A stretch of DNA of 64,000 nucleotides from Planococcus citri (taxonomy: Eukaryota; Arthropoda; Insecta; Hemiptera; Pseudococcidae), in NCBI RefSeq assembly GCF_950023065.1, contig NC_088678.1, positions 11,088,580 to 11,152,579 on the forward strand. Direction: 5' to 3'. Positions within the stretch are counted from its first letter, which is position 1. Each line of letters begins with the position of its first letter. Of the stretch, positions 12,701-25,560 are shown in pieces. The translations under genes were made by a program, and so were the position numbers. Under the pieces are notes generated by a model. That model saw only the letters and a list, made by a program, of their open reading frames with translations, made no database searches and was not told the DNA's origin.

Positions 12701-14632
12701 TCGACTGCAGGTGGATTGCAAGTCGCTTTGGAGCCTCCAAGTGACTTTTTGAAAGGTTGTATGGCGTTTTTTGGAAAGTTGAAATTTCCAAAAAGTAGCT
12801 GGAAGCTTCGATTTGATAAAATGTTGTGTATGGGAATTTCAAGTTTCAAAAATCTGGTGGAGACTCCAAAAAGACTTGAACCCAAACCTGAAGTCGTCTT
12901 CAGAGGGTGTTAAAATTGGAGTGTAGAGTAAATTTCGGCTTTCCATCTCTGTTTGATGAAATTTTGGGAAGATTTTCAAGTTTCAAAAATTTACTGGAGG
13001 CTCCGGAACTGCTCAAAACGGCTTGAAACAGTTTCCAATCGATTTGGCAGGTCGAAAATAGGGTATATCCCACATTTCAGCTTTCGTGGTCAATTTGGTG
13101 AAATTTTGATTTTTTACCTCATTTCTAACCTAAATTTGATTTTCAAAAATTCACCAAAAATTGAAAAAGGCACTTGAGCACTTGAAATTTTGACAGGTGA
13201 TAAATTTTTGCCTGACCTTTCGAGGTACTTTATTACAGTTTAAAAAATTTCGTGCAAGTGTCCTGTAGGAACGCAAAATCTGCGATTTCGGCTGGCCTGT
13301 TAATCATTGACCTCTATTTTGTAAGTGGGGCCACTTTTTTTTTAGGACAAGGGCTAGAAATGTTACTTACAAGGGAGCTACCCAAGGTCTGACACGCAGA
13401 TCGCGGCGACTTGTCCACCATAAGTCGTCATATATCGATGGTAGATCGTGGCCAAAAAATTAGCTGCTGAAGCGAACAGGGTGCCGAATGATTTCAATTT
13501 TTATACTTTTTTCAGCATATTTTTGCGTATTTTTGTGATTTTTCGATATTCAAACCCCCATGGTTTCTCCCCATTTCAACTTCAGCAGCTAAAATTTTGG
13601 CTCATAACATATTTTTTGATGCTCTATCCACCTGTGAAAAAAGTTTTTCGATCCGCGTGTCAGACCTTGGGTAGCTCCCTTGTTAGGACTTCTCCCCTTC
13701 AAGAAAACAGCTGTCCCCAAGGATCCACGGGGGGGGTGCAATAGATCCTTATGCCGGACCCCGAATATTCGGTACATTTATGAAAACCACGCGGAAAGAA
13801 CCAGATAATGTCGAAAATTTTCAAAAATGAGTTTAGGGCCGAATTAATTATTAAATTTACGCTAAGGAGTGAAAAAATGTAGTCCATTTTACATTTTCTT
13901 TAAAAATTGATTTTTCGTGGTAAAAATGTCATTTAAAAAATAGTGGAGGGGATAGAGAAATGGTCCGAGACCAAATCTGAGACAAAAGGAAGAAAATGTC
14001 GACATCATTAGGTTATAACTATCCATTTAGAATTCGAATAATTTTCATCATGAGTCATGACATCATAATAATCGATTTTCATCGAAGTCAAGTTGTTGCA
14101 AAACACTAATTTTTCGGGGTTCTGCTTGATTTTTTCAAGAAAAGAATGACATGCCAATTCGTTTCAAATTCCCTACAAAATTGGAGCATTTTGATACTTA
14201 GATATTTTGAAACGCCGTAACACAACATTTAAAAAAAACGTGACTTGTCTGTTTTCTTTCAGAGTAGATACTCTTCATATTGATGGGGCTAAAATTCTAA
14301 AATAATGGTTTTTGTATTTGTTTATAATGCGTACTACTCTAAAACATTTTCCACAGCGTGAACATGATGTACAGTATACTTGTAAAGAAATTACATCGCT
14401 CGCCTTAACTTGGCACCATGCATGATGAAATTTTTTACACGAGTTGTCAAGTTGAGGGTTATGAGGAAAACTTCGTAATAATCAACGAATCGATAAATCA
14501 AAACAATAATTTTTCACAAAATATCAGTACAAAAACTCAAGTGTCTGGGTATACTTTTTAAGTGTCTATAGTACTCACCAAATGTACGCCAAGTAAAAAA
14601 ATAAGAAAAGGTTTTCCTGCATCCGGATCCAT
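9742..14632 (-). CDS. Four-pass membrane protein, subfamily A, copy A2 (complete)
   Basis: Five exons: 14632-14579, 10812-10740, 10649-10558, 10477-10252 and 10034-9742. All junctions are GT-AG with phases 0, 1, 0, 1, and the spliced frame is open for 245 codons to a TAG. An in-frame stop lies 33 bases upstream of the MDPD start. Predicted helices: about residues 7-25, 48-70, 82-102 and 146-165. The loop between TM3 and TM4 is short and charged. The tail (166-245) is rich in Pro, Gln and Tyr and has two copies of a YPVQP motif about 35 residues apart. With the N terminus and tail cytosolic, the TM3-TM4 loop would face the lumen or outside. Intron 1 (3.8 kb) holds a foldback element with a second MITE inside it. 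A2 and A3 are the closest relatives among the A genes. The function is unknown; a LAPTM/DUF4728-like role in endomembranes is only a guess. Confidence 0.78.
11380..11830. repeat. Degenerate AT-rich array in A2 intron 1
   Basis: Repeated short units near TTTTTGGCAAAAAATAAAAC and GACAATTTTTG occur, as in A1 intron 1 and in the B-gene introns 4. The array aligns with the A3 array at about 31250-31440, so it was present before these copies split. Confidence 0.5.
12022..13765. mobile_element. Foldback DNA transposon, subfamily II, copy 2
   Basis: The left end GTCGGGGGCCGGCATAAGG mirrors a diverged right end (complement TTCGGGGTCCGGCATAAGG). The arms and interior match the other subfamily II copies, including the block with ATTGACAGGTGAGCC. 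It lies in intron 1 of A2, and A3 carries a broken copy at the corresponding place. A1 aligns through this region without the element near 4375-4440. The right arm is split by a 313-bp MITE (13370-13682). Confidence 0.8.
13370..13682. mobile_element. Harbinger-like MITE nested in the foldback element
   Basis: Inverted repeats of about 33 bp start CAAGGGAGCTACCCAAGG at both ends with about one mismatch. A perfect TTA duplication flanks them (13367-13369 and 13683-13685). Removing the insert and one TTA restores the foldback consensus across the join (CTTAGGACT in other copies). A 3-bp TTA/TAA target and small size fit PIF/Harbinger MITEs. No protein is encoded. Confidence 0.85.
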
Positions 14633-15487
14633 TTCGGTTGACGGTTGGAATTTATTAATTCTTCAGGTCTTCAGCACCAAATACACAACTCAAAAAAGGT
14701 CCTCGTCAATTTGAATTCAAACTTTAAAGCTAATTAAATCAAACTTGAAGTAAGATCATCCCCGAGTCAACACTCACTGTAAAAACTATATGTAAGTTAG
14801 TATAACACTAACAACTTCCTTGTACCAAATACATACAATATGACAAAGACAAGATACTGAAACGATTAATAATTTTAGGTAATCGATGTGTTAGTGTGTG
14901 ATTCACTTCGCGAACGACCAAGGCAAAATTCACGAACTGCGGAGGTTTTATTAGTTCTCTATTTATCAATCATGAAATCAATCAACATTCAACAATGGTG
15001 GAGGTGGACTCATGGACTGGCGGTGGTGCACACAGCAAGAACGAACCCTTTTCCTATAGTAATACCTTTTCCGCTCTTCGCTCTTCATCTCACACAGTAC
15101 CCTACTCACACTTGCCACAATTGTAAGTGTAGTTTCAGTTTCTGGATGATCTAGCGTCTAGCGCGAATCTTACACTTTTACAGCTATCGATGAATACAGC
15201 ACACGTACACTCTACCACTCCTCACACACACCACTGTGTATTTTTTTTATACTTCTCCGAAAAACGTCTGATTCTCTGTTTTTTTCCTGTCTCGCTGGTC
15301 GCAAGCCGCAGCCGCAGTTTGTCCAATTCCGGTGACTAAACATCCACATTCCACTCTTCAGATAAGACGTAGGTATTGTCGAAGTATTTGTGCTTCCTAA
15401 AGTAATTTTTGTTCTATCAACTTCATTTTCAGTCACAAATAGGTATTTTGAAAATTAACCTCTTTAGAAAAAATTTTAGTACATATA
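14633..15487. other. 5' flank of A2 and alpha spacer
   Basis: This stretch is homologous to the 5' flanks of A1 and A3. It should hold the A2 promoter and 5' untranslated region. A candidate start lies near the conserved minus-strand CAGTGAGTGTTGACTCGG (about 14765-14780), also present in A3, but no shared TATA box is visible. Open frames at 14888-15154 and 15212-15436 are not conserved in the paralogous spacers. Confidence 0.45.
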
Positions 15488-17540
15488 GTCCGGCATATGA
15501 CAATAGGAGTAATTGCACCCCCCCCGCCGATCCTCCGGGACAACATTTTTCTTAAAAGAGACATCCTAAGGAATATTTTAATGCAAAGTTGCCAAAAAAA
15601 AGTTGGCCTTACTTACAAAATGGCGACCATTTTGATTGACAGGTCAGCCGAAATCGCAGCTTTTGCGTTTTAACATAGGACTTGCACAAACTTTTTCAAA
15701 CTTTACAAAGGTAGATCGAAAGATCATGCAAAAATTTATCACCTGTCCAAATTTCAAGTGCTAAAGTGCGTTTTTCGATTTTTGGTGAATTTTTGAAAAT
15801 CGAATTTAGGCCAAAAATGAGAGAAAAAAATCAAAATTTTACCAAATTGACCAAGAAAGCTGAAATTTGGGATATTCCCTATTTTCGACATGCCAAATCG
15901 ACTGGAAACGGTTTCAACCCGTTTTGAGCAGTTCTGGAGCCTCCAGCAGATTTTTTAAACTCGAAATTCCCACAAAATTCCATCACATTGGAGCTGTAAA
16001 GCTAACATTTATTCTAAGAACTAGTTTCAATACGCTACGAAGTACTGCAGGTGAATTTCAAGTCGTTTTGGAGGCTCCAGCGACTTTTTGAAAATTCCTG
16101 AAGCCTCCAGCAGATTTTTGAAACTTTAAATTTTCACAAAATTTCGTCAAATAGAGATGGAAAGCTAACATTTACTTTAGACTCCAATTTTAACACCCTC
16201 TGAAAACGACTTCTGGTGGATTTCAAGTCATTTTAGAGCCTTCAACGACTTTTTTGAAAATTACTGGAGCCTCCAGTAGATTTTTGAAACTTGAAATTTC
16301 CCCAAAATGTTATCAAACCAAGATGGAGAGTCGAAATTCATTCTGCACACTAATTTCAATACGCTACGAAGTTGACTGCTGGTGAATTTCAAGTCTTCTT
16401 GGAGCCTCCAGCAACTTTTTGAAAGGTTGTATGACGTTTTTTTGGAAAATTGAAATTTCCTGAAAGTAGCTGGAAGCTTTAAAACCATTTGAAACCACCA
16501 TGTAGTCTGCGAAGTAAACGTCAGCTTGCAAACTCCATTTGATAAATTAATGTTGGGGAAATTTCAAGTTTCAAAAATCTACTGGAGGCTCCAGTAATTT
16601 TCAAAAAAGTCGCTGGAGGCCCTAAAATGACTTGAACCCACCTGAAATCGTCTTCAGAGGGTGTTAAAATTGAAGTGTGGAATAAATTTCAGCTTTCCAT
16701 CTCCATTTGATGAAATTTTGTGAAAATTTAAAGTTCCAAAAATCTGCTAGAGGCTCCAGTAATTTTCAAAAAATGTCGCTGGTGGCCCTAAAATTACTTG
16801 AACCCACCTAAAGTCGTCTTCCGAGGGTGTTAAAATTGGAGTGTAGAGTAAATTTCAGCTTTCCATCTCCATTTGATGAAATTTTATGAAAATTTAAAAA
16901 ATTCAAAAATCTGATGGAGGTTTCAGGAATTTTTAAAAAGTCGCTGGAGCCTCCAAAACGACTTGAAATTCACCTGCAGTACTTCGTAGCGTATTGAAAT
17001 TAGTTTTTAGAATGGATTTTAGCTTTACAACTCCAATTTGATGGAGTTTTGTGGGAATTTCGAGTTTCAAAAATCTGCTGGAGGCTCCAGAACTGCTCAA
17101 AACGGGTTGAAACCATTTCCAGTCGATTTGGCATGTCGAAAATAGGGAATATCCCAAATTTCAGCTTTCTTGGTCAATTTGGTAAAATTTTGATTTTTTC
17201 CCTCATTTTTGGCCTAAATTCGATTTTCAAAAATTCACCAAAAATCGAAAAACGCACTTTAGCACTTGAAATTTGGACAGGTGATAAATTTTTGCATGAT
17301 CTTTCGATCTACCTTTGTAAAGTTTGAAAAAGTTTGTGCAAGTCCTATGTTAAAACGCAAAATCTGCGATTTCGGCTGACCTGTCAATCAAAATGGCCGC
17401 CATTTTGTAAGTAAGGCCAACTTTTTTTTGGCAACTTTGCATTAAAATGTTCCTTAGGATGTCCCCTTTAAGAAAAATGTTCTCCCGGAGGATCGGCGGG
17501 GGGGGGGGTGCAATTACTCCTATTGTCATAAATGCCGGAC
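15488..17540. mobile_element. Foldback DNA transposon, subfamily I, copy 2
   Basis: The element is 2053 bp long. Termini are GTCCGGCATATGACAATAGG and its complement (right end slightly altered near CATAAATGCCGGAC), flanked by TA on both sides. Left and right arms mirror each other for several hundred bases. The unfilled site is seen in the A1 and A3 spacers near 5530 and 33580. It is non-coding and lies between A2 and B1. Confidence 0.87.
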
Positions 17541-18970
17541 TAATACCCAACTTCTGACTTCACCTATTAAAAATTTCACGTCCTACAATTTTACTTTGCT
17601 TGATCAACAAAATCCTTTTTTTCTTTTCTTTTTTTCGCGAGAGTTGGAGAATGCAAAGTTGAAAATAATTGAAATCGGACACATTATCTACTTCATCTGG
17701 ACTCATATTTTGGATCTCGGAAAGACAAAGTACCGAGAGGTTCCAATTACGAACCCTAAACTGATTGAAACATATTTGTAGCTTGTAGCCGAAGTCCCCA
17801 CTCCCCAAAACCATCCTCTTACATTTTTTTTTTCAATCAGAGCGAAAATTGAATTCAAAATTCAAAACTTGGGACCATATTTTGTTTCCATTGTCACTTC
17901 AACTTTATTGGAAATAACATCTACAGAGAATATAGACTTCGCGAAAAACTGCTTGCTGCACAATATGACTCACAATCAGTCGAATTTTGGAGTTTATCTC
18001 ACTCCTTCCCTCACCACTCCAACTTACAATAAAAATAAACTATCGCAGCATCATTCAAAAGTGACCTCGTCATCGTTTAAAAATGGGCTAAAACTTCGTG
18101 AGAAAATCCCATATTTCAACGCGAAATTTTTCGAGCGTTTTTGAAGAATTTTTAATTTTAGCCCATTTGATCGTGATTTTCAAATTTTGTAAAGATTGAA
18201 AAAAATCGTGTGATTTATGTGGTTTAGATATCAGGTTTTTGAAAGCCCTAAAATACGAATAGGTATCAGTATGAACTTTGAAAGCGAATTGGAGTGTCGC
18301 ATGCGACAAAATCAGGTATCCATTCTTCAAAGAATTTAGCCACAATTTATCGAAATCAATGCGAATACTTTCGACTACACAGTTTTAAAACAAAGTTAAA
18401 ATGCGCTCATAAATTTACAAGTACCTATATTAAGATTATAAAAATTATAAAATATTGTAATAATATGCTCTAACTCGACTCTCTAAACAATGAAAGGAAG
18501 TATACGTACTTACAATCAACTCACAAAACAAATAAAATTATTGAAAAAAGTCAACTAAAATTATTAAGTACCTTTGATATGCATATGGATTGACGAACGA
18601 AATCGAAAAAAAAAATGAAAATTGCTTATACGAGTTGATAAAATCGAATTAAAAAAAAAACACATGAGATTCAACTCCAATCTCCTCAAAATGACTTCTA
18701 ATTTCTTGACAATAAAACTAGGTACAGTATTGAAAAACGAATAGGTACCTACAGAAAATTGCAGTGAAACAATTTAATAAGATTACATGCATTAAGTGAA
18801 TACTCAAAAAAAAATATTTTAAAAAATAACAAATCAAAACAAAACAAAATAGAAAATCTTCTGCATAATATACGAAATTAAGAACAAATCAATAAAAATC
18901 ACATTCGTAACAGATTCGACTGCAATCTCTACAAAGCTTGACAATTTTTCGTAACCTCATACCTAATGAA
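17541..18970. other. Intergenic spacer and 3' flank of B1
   Basis: The left part continues the alpha spacer interrupted by the element (CTTCTGACTTCACCTATTA block). The right part matches the 3' flank of the other genes (GACTCACAATCAGTCGAATT near 17968, and the AT-rich run before the last exon). It is non-coding; short open frames on opposite strands at 17560-17814 are not conserved. Confidence 0.5.
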
Positions 18971-21900
18971 TCAATTGGACCCAACTCCACTCACACAAGG
19001 CTGAACAGGATATTGAGAATATGGTTGGGAATTGGAATGAAGATGAGTAGACCGTACAGCTTCGGGATAGGGGTAGAGATGAGCTTGAGGTTGGATAAAC
19101 TGGGCAGCATTGACGGTAGATGGATGGACTTCTCTTTGTTTCAATTCGACGATGCAGATATAAATCACTATCACTGAGAAAGCTTTGAGAACTGAAATAA
19201 GAAACCAATAATACATTAACTATATGGAGTGATGATGAAATTTTATCGTATCTATGTAAATATATCTATCAAATAAATGATCGTTTTGTACCTTTTAAAT
19301 CAGTTTTTAATTATGTTTTATTTTATTCCATTTTAGACAATTTTTTCAATTTTTATTGCATATACGTCGATTTTCTGCGTTTTGCAAAATGATTCTTCTA
19401 ATGCTGAATTTTGGTAAAATTTTCGTCAGTTTTACGTAATTTTTAATTTTTGTGTTTTTATACCATTTAATCAGTTTTAAACCATTTTTTATTCAATTTT
19501 TTTTCTACATTTCGACAAATCTTGTTCGAATTACCTATTGTGGCAAAATTTGAGCAACTTTTGAACGAAGAGAAACTTTTTGATTTTTTTTTTTTTTTTG
19601 CAGGAAGCTAGACGTTGACAATTTTGGCAAAAGACATGTCTTTTAACAATTTGGGACAGAAATGTGAAACTTTTTCGAAATTTTTGGCAACGAGGTGAGA
19701 TTTATTTACAAATTTTTGCTAGAAAAAAAAACGAGAGTTTTGGATAATTTATGGTAAAAAATAGCAACACTTCGACAGTTGAGTGAAAAACAAAACCATT
19801 ATGAGAAGAAACCTGAAATTTCCAGTATACTTTTTGAATGAATGAATTAAAAAGATGCAAGATTTCGACAATTTTACATGCAGTAAAAACAGGGCTTTCT
19901 GACAACTTTTACCAAAAACACAAACTTCTGTCTAATTTTCCCGAAAGAGTGAGATCTTTTGACAATTTTCAGTAAAAATGTGAGACATTATAGACAATTT
20001 TTGGTAAAGAAGTTTTCTGTAATTTATACTTGAAAAATGTTAACGTGTTTTCTCAACTAATTATACAAAAAAACACCACTTCCTCGAAATTTTTTGTCGA
20101 AAAATGAGATCTTTTCGCAATTTTATGGTGAAAAATGAAACTTTATGAGGATTTTTGAAAGAACAGTAAGATTTTGACAATTCAAGTAGTTTTTGACAAA
20201 AAAGAGATTTTTTGACAATTTTAACTCATGACGAGATTTTTCACTATTTTGGCTAAAAAACAACCTTCTGTGAAAAAGTGAAATCTTTTGACGATTTTTA
20301 GCAAAAATGTGAGCTATTAGGTTTTGGAAATTTTTGTTAAAGAAGTTTCCTATAATTTTATACATCAAAAATAATGTAAACAAAAAGTAAGTGTTTTCTC
20401 AAATTAATGACAAAAAACCAATTTTTCGAAATTTTTTTTTTCGAAAAATGAGAGATCTTTTTGCAATTTTTTGGTAGAAAACGAAATGTTTGGGCAAACA
20501 GTACCTACCTAATGCTTTTGACAATAAATTTTTTTAAAAAAAAAAACAAGGTTTTTTAGCAATTTTTGGAGAAAAGAAAGACTTTTGACATTTAAAAAAA
20601 ATTTTTAAGTTTTTTTGAAAAAAAATGTTGAGCAGTTTATGACAAAAAGGAGAAATTCAGCACAAAGCAGGTCTTTTCAGTATTTTTCAGAAAATATTGA
20701 GACTTACAATTGGAAATTTTTGGTAAAAAAATATGAAAATTATGGGCAACTTTTAACAAAAAGCCAGTAGTTTGGCAATTATTGGCAAAAAAGTTAAACT
20801 TTTGCACAATTCTACCTATATAAAAAGAGGGATATTTAATTTCATTAAACGAAAGTTTTGGAAATTTTTAGTAGAAAGGCAAAATTTTATGGCAAGTTAT
20901 TCAAAAAAAAAGTGAGGATTTTTGAGACATTCTGCAAAAAGCGAAATTTTTCAGCGATTTTTGGAATTAAATGAGATATTAAAAACATTTTTTTATTTTT
21001 TTTTTTCTCAAAAAACTAAACCAAGATTTGGAAAAATAGAATTCTTGGAATTTTTTCAAAAAAAGTAACTTTTATAGTTATCAAAATTTAGGAAAAGTAA
21101 CCAAAAGTTACTAAGTATAAATGACGTTAAAACAATCGCATTAAAATTATTCAAAATTTATTTTTAAAAAAAAAGCTCGTAATAAAAGAGCACATGCCCG
21201 TAAAATCAATTAAACAGCAAAATTTTGCCAAGGTAAAAAATCGTCGAAATAAAAAAAAAGGATCCAAAAAAAACAACACACTAAAGAAATTATTAGTTAA
21301 TTAAGTATTAGAAACTGATGAAATTTTGGCAAATTTTATCACCGCTTCAGATGGTCACGAAAATATGTTGGAAATATTCGAATAAGTAAATTATTTCGGT
21401 AATTTTCAAAATCAGTCGAAAATTGAAAAAACCCCAACACCAAAACCTCTTTTGCTATTTGAACAAAATTTCGATTCTAACGCAACCAATCAAGGACTCG
21501 TAAACGTATAATTCTTGAAAATTACTTACTCAGAATCAATGCGAATACCAAGTCCAAACCGTACAGAGTATTCGAATACTCGATACGAATTTTCTGAAAC
21601 TCATGCTCCGGTTTTGCTGTCGTCGTACTCGAGTATTCTGAGTGCTGAACTTCGATGACCGTCTTACGAAAAACCTTGTTCACGCTATCTAAGACCTCCT
21701 TGTTGATTGCCAAAATACGAAGAAAGTCCTCTAAACCATTTGAGGTTTCCGTTTCTTCTTCATCGTAATACTCGTCATTGCTATCTGGGGATTCCTCCTC
21801 ATCGTCTTCGATGACCGAATTAAAAATACGCTTCTTCCAGTTATCTGATAATTCCTCCTCGTTTTGGATTGTCGAATTACGATCAAATTCCTCAAGGCTA

Positions 21901-24900
21901 TCTGAGGTTTCTTCTTCGTCGTAAAACTGGTCATTGTTTTCTGAGGATTCCTCTTCGTCTTCAATGGCCGCTTTGGCTTTAAGCAAAAGCTTTTTCCATC
22001 TATTTGATAATTTCTCCTTATTGTTTCGGATTGTAAAATTACGATGAGAAAACTTCTCGAGGATATCTGAGGATCTCTGTTTGTAAAACTCGTGATTATT
22101 GCTATCTGAGGATTCCTCCTTGTCTTGGATGACCGCATTAGGAATAAACTTTTTCCAGCTATCTAATTCCTGCTTGTTTTGGATTGTCAAATTACGAATA
22201 AACTCGTCGAGGCTATCTGAGGATTTCTCTTTGTGTAACTCGTGATTGCTATCTGGGGATTTCTTCTTGTCTTCGATTGCTCGGATACGAGAAAACTGCT
22301 CAAAGCTGGTAATATTTTCACAGTTCAACGAAATCAACGCATAAATGTAGTAGAACATTTCCAGGAGTACAAATACCGCGCAAATGTATAATAAGGGACT
22401 GGAAGGTTTTCTCTGAAAGCGAAATGGAAAAAATGAGCAACATTGTCAGGTATCTAGGTATGATATAAAAAAACTAATAAGTAATTAATTAAAAGTAGTT
22501 TCCAAGTACCTATACAAAAATTTCACAAACTCACCTTAATGATCGTTATAGTAGCAGCAAAGAATACCAAAATTTGTACCACTCGAATCGACATGCGTGC
22601 TACGACTACGTAAATATTGGAAGCCATGGAATATCCTAAATAGAAAACAAAATTTTACTGCTGGTGGTCGCTCTGGTACCTATTTTACTGAATAGTCCGG
22701 CATATGACAATAGGAGTAATTGCACGCCCCCCGCCGATCCACCGGGACAACTTTTTTCTTAAAGGGGACATCCTAAGGAACATTTTAAAGCAAACTTGAC
22801 CCCAAAAAAGTTGGCCTTACTTACAAAATGGAGGCCATTTTGATTGACAGGTCAGCCGAAATCGCAGATTTTGCGTTTCAACATAGGACTTGCACGAAAT
22901 TTTTCAAACCTTACAAAGGTAGATCGAAAGATCATGCAAAAATTTATCACCTGTCAAAATTTCAAGTGCTCAAGTGCGTTTTTCGATTTTTGGTGAATTT
23001 TTGAAAATCGAATTTGGACCAAAAATGAGGGAAAAAATCAAAATTTCACCAAATTGACCAAGAAAGCTGAAATTTGGGATATATCCTATTTTCAACATGC
23101 CAAATCGATTGAAAACGGTTTCAACCCGTTTTGAGCAGTTCCGGAGCCTCCAGCAGATTTTTGAAACTCGAAATTCCCACAAAATTCCATCACATTGGAG
23201 CTGTAAAGCTAACATTTATTCTAAAAACTGATTTCAACAAGCTACGAAGTACTGCAGGTGAATTTCAAGTCGTTTTGGAGCCTCCAGCGGCTTATTGAAA
23301 ATTCCTGAAGACTCCTGCAGATTTTTGAAACTTTGAATTTTCACAAAATTTCATCAAATGGAGATAGAAAGCTGAAATTTACTCTACACTCCAATTTTAA
23401 CACCCTCTGAAGACGACTTCAGGCGGGTTCAAGTCATTTTAGGGCCTCCAGCGACTTTTTGAAAATTCCTGAATACTCCTGCAGATTTTTGAAACTTGAA
23501 ATTTCCCCAAAATTTCATCAAACTGAGGTGGAGAATCGAAATTCATTCTGCAAACTAATTTCAATACGCTACGAAGTGGACTGCCGGTGGATTTCAAGTC
23601 GTTTTGGAGCCTCCAGCGACTTTTTGAAAGGTTGTATGACATTTTTTTTGGAAAATTGAAATTTTCTAGAAGTAGCTGGAAGCTTCAAAACCATTTGAAA
23701 CCACCATGTAGTCTGCGAAGTAAATTTCAGCTTGCCAACTCCATTTGATAAATTAATTTTGGGGAAATTTCAAGTTTCAAAAATCTACTGGAGGCTCCAG
23801 TAATTTTCAAAAAAGTCGCTGGAGGCTCTAAAATGACTTGAACCCACCTGAAGTCGTCTTCAGAGGGTGTTAAAATTGGAGTGTAGAGTAAATTTCAGCT
23901 TTCTATCTCCATTTGATGAAATTTTGTGAAAATTCAAAGTTTCAAAAATTTGCTGGAGGCTCCAGTAATTTTCAAAAAAGTGGCTGGAGGTCCTAAAATG
24001 ACTTGAACCTACCTGAAGTCGTTTTCAGAGGGTGTTAAAATTGGAGTATAGAGTAAATTTTACCTTTCCATCTCCATTTGATGAAATCTTGTGTAAATTT
24101 AAAGTTTCAAAAATCTGCAGGAGGCTTCAGGAATTTTCAAAAAAACGCTGGAGGCTCCAAAACGACTTTAAATTCACCTGCAGTACTTCGTAGCGTATTT
24201 TAAATCAGTTCTTAGAATAAATGTTAGCTTTACAGCTCCAATGTGATGGAATTTTGTGGGAATTTCGAGTTTAAAAAATCTGCTGGAGGCTCCAGAACTT
24301 CTCAAAACGGGTTGAAACCGTTTTCAATCGATTTGTCATGTTGAAAATAGGGTATATCCCAAATTTCAGCTTTCTTGGTCAATTTGGTGAAATTTTGATT
24401 TTTTCCCTCATTTTTGGCCTAAATTGGATTTTCAAATATTCACCAAAAATCGAAAAACGCACTTAAGCACTTGAAATTTTGACAGGTGATAAATTTTTGC
24501 ATGATCTTTCGATCTACCTTTGTAAAGTTTGAAAAATTTCGTGCAGGTCCTATGTTGAAACGCAAAATCTGCGATTTCGGCTGACCTGTCAATCAAAATG
24601 ACCGCCATTTTGTAAGTAAGGCCAACTTTTTTTGAGGCAAGTTTGCTTTAAAATGTTCCTTAGGATGTCCCCTTTAAGAAAAAAGTTGTCCCGGAGGATC
24701 GGCGGGAGGGGAGGGGGTGCAATTACTCCTATTGTCATATGCCGGACTAGAAGTTTTGTGACAAATTTTAGTTGAAAAAAAAAATCATCTTGGTACTCAC
24801 CTAAGAGATAAGAGTAAATCGGGTCATTTTTCGAAGTTGTACTAAGCCACGACTCCAATAAATCAACGATCTATTGAAAAAACAACAAAAATTAGTAATT

Positions 24901-25230
24901 GCTCATTTGGATTGATCAGGTAGGTACGAGCTTAAAATAACATCGTGTATGTAGGATAATAAGACGATCAAGATGAATTCAAATTAGTAATTTCTCATTT
25001 TCAAATTCATTTGTTTACATTTGGCTACGGTATTATCAAGTCCTCGTCCTCTGTACTTATCTAATAAATGTATTTCTCGACAAAATATACCTATAGGTAC
25101 ACATAGGCTATTAAAAAAAACAAAAGTATCGTCAGTAGGTAGAGGTACTCACCAAATTAACGTACAGCAAGACATAAACAACAATCAGTAAAGTTTTTCC
25201 GCAACAATCTTTCCTCATTGCACGAGCCAT
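18971..25230 (-). CDS. Four-pass membrane protein, subfamily B, copy B1 with expanded acidic loop
   Basis: Five exons: 25230-25153, 24870-24801, 22635-22535, 22412-21530 and 19191-18971, phases 0, 1, 0, 1, open for 450 codons. The N terminus has an adjacent Cys-Cys-Gly-Lys motif before TM1 (about 12-30). TM2 is at about 62-82, TM3 at 88-110 and TM4 at 366-390. The 883-base exon 4 encodes a loop of about 250 residues, mostly Asp, Glu, Ser and Asn, built of about four diverged units of about 50 residues. The loop has several N-x-T sequons, so it probably faces the lumen or outside. The tail has Tyr/Pro-rich segments and ends in a YPVQP motif and Gly-Val-Gly-Ser-Asn. Intron 2 holds a complete foldback element and intron 4 an AT-rich array. 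No frame breaks are seen despite the repeats. The function is unknown. Confidence 0.78.
19540..21080. repeat. Degenerate AT-rich minisatellite-like array in B1 intron 4
   Basis: About 1.5 kb is made of diverged units of about 30-45 bases combining GACAATTTTTGGCAAAAA with GTGAGACTTTT or GAAACTTTTT. Arrays of the same type lie in intron 4 of B2 and B3 and align with it, so the array predates the B duplications. It is non-coding. Confidence 0.65.
21638..22223 (-). repeat. Coding repeat region in B1 exon 4 (about 4 x 150 bp)
   Basis: The protein repeats the order Ser-Asp-x-Leu-Glu-Glu-Phe, then Thr-Ile-Gln-Asn, then a Trp-Lys-Lys step, then an acidic Glu-Glu-Ser-x-Asp run ending in a Tyr. Units differ by in-frame indels. 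B2 has about one and a half units and B3 has none that are clear, so the region expanded in B1. Confidence 0.7.
22695..24747. mobile_element. Foldback DNA transposon, subfamily I, copy 3
   Basis: The element is 2053 bp, the same length as copy 2. It has termini GTCCGGCATATGACAATAGG and the complement, with TA on both sides. It is inserted in intron 2 of B1 between exon 3 (ends 22635) and exon 2 (starts 24801). B2 lacks it: its intron 2 is only 75 bases. It is non-coding. Confidence 0.88.
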
Positions 25231-25514
25231 TCTTCGAAATTGGAATTTATACCCACAACAGCACAAGCACCCAAAACGCGAACGTTGGACCGGTAATCGT
25301 ACACCAAAGTTGTACAGGTAATTTAATTAAAATATTCTCACTTTTTGTCAAAAAAACGATCAACTTTCAAAATGCTTAAACGTTATCGCCAAGTACTCGC
25401 ACGACACACTTATTGATCCGTTCAGATCAGAATGAACAAGGAGAATGAGGCGATTGAATTGACGAGACAACGTATCAGACGTAACTGCAGGTTAGGACTT
25501 GCACAATGATAGAC

Positions 25515-25560
25515 GATAGTTGACTGATCTTCGGGTAAGGGAGGGTAAATCTTTATCGGT
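25515..25560 (-). promoter_or_regulatory. Core promoter of B1
   Basis: On the minus strand, TCAGTCAACTATCG (initiator adenine at about 25525) lies about 26-32 bases after GATAAAGATTTA. The same pair is found upstream of B2 and B3. TCAGT is the common arthropod initiator. The inferred 5' untranslated region is about 294 bases, with no intron needed. Confidence 0.55.
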
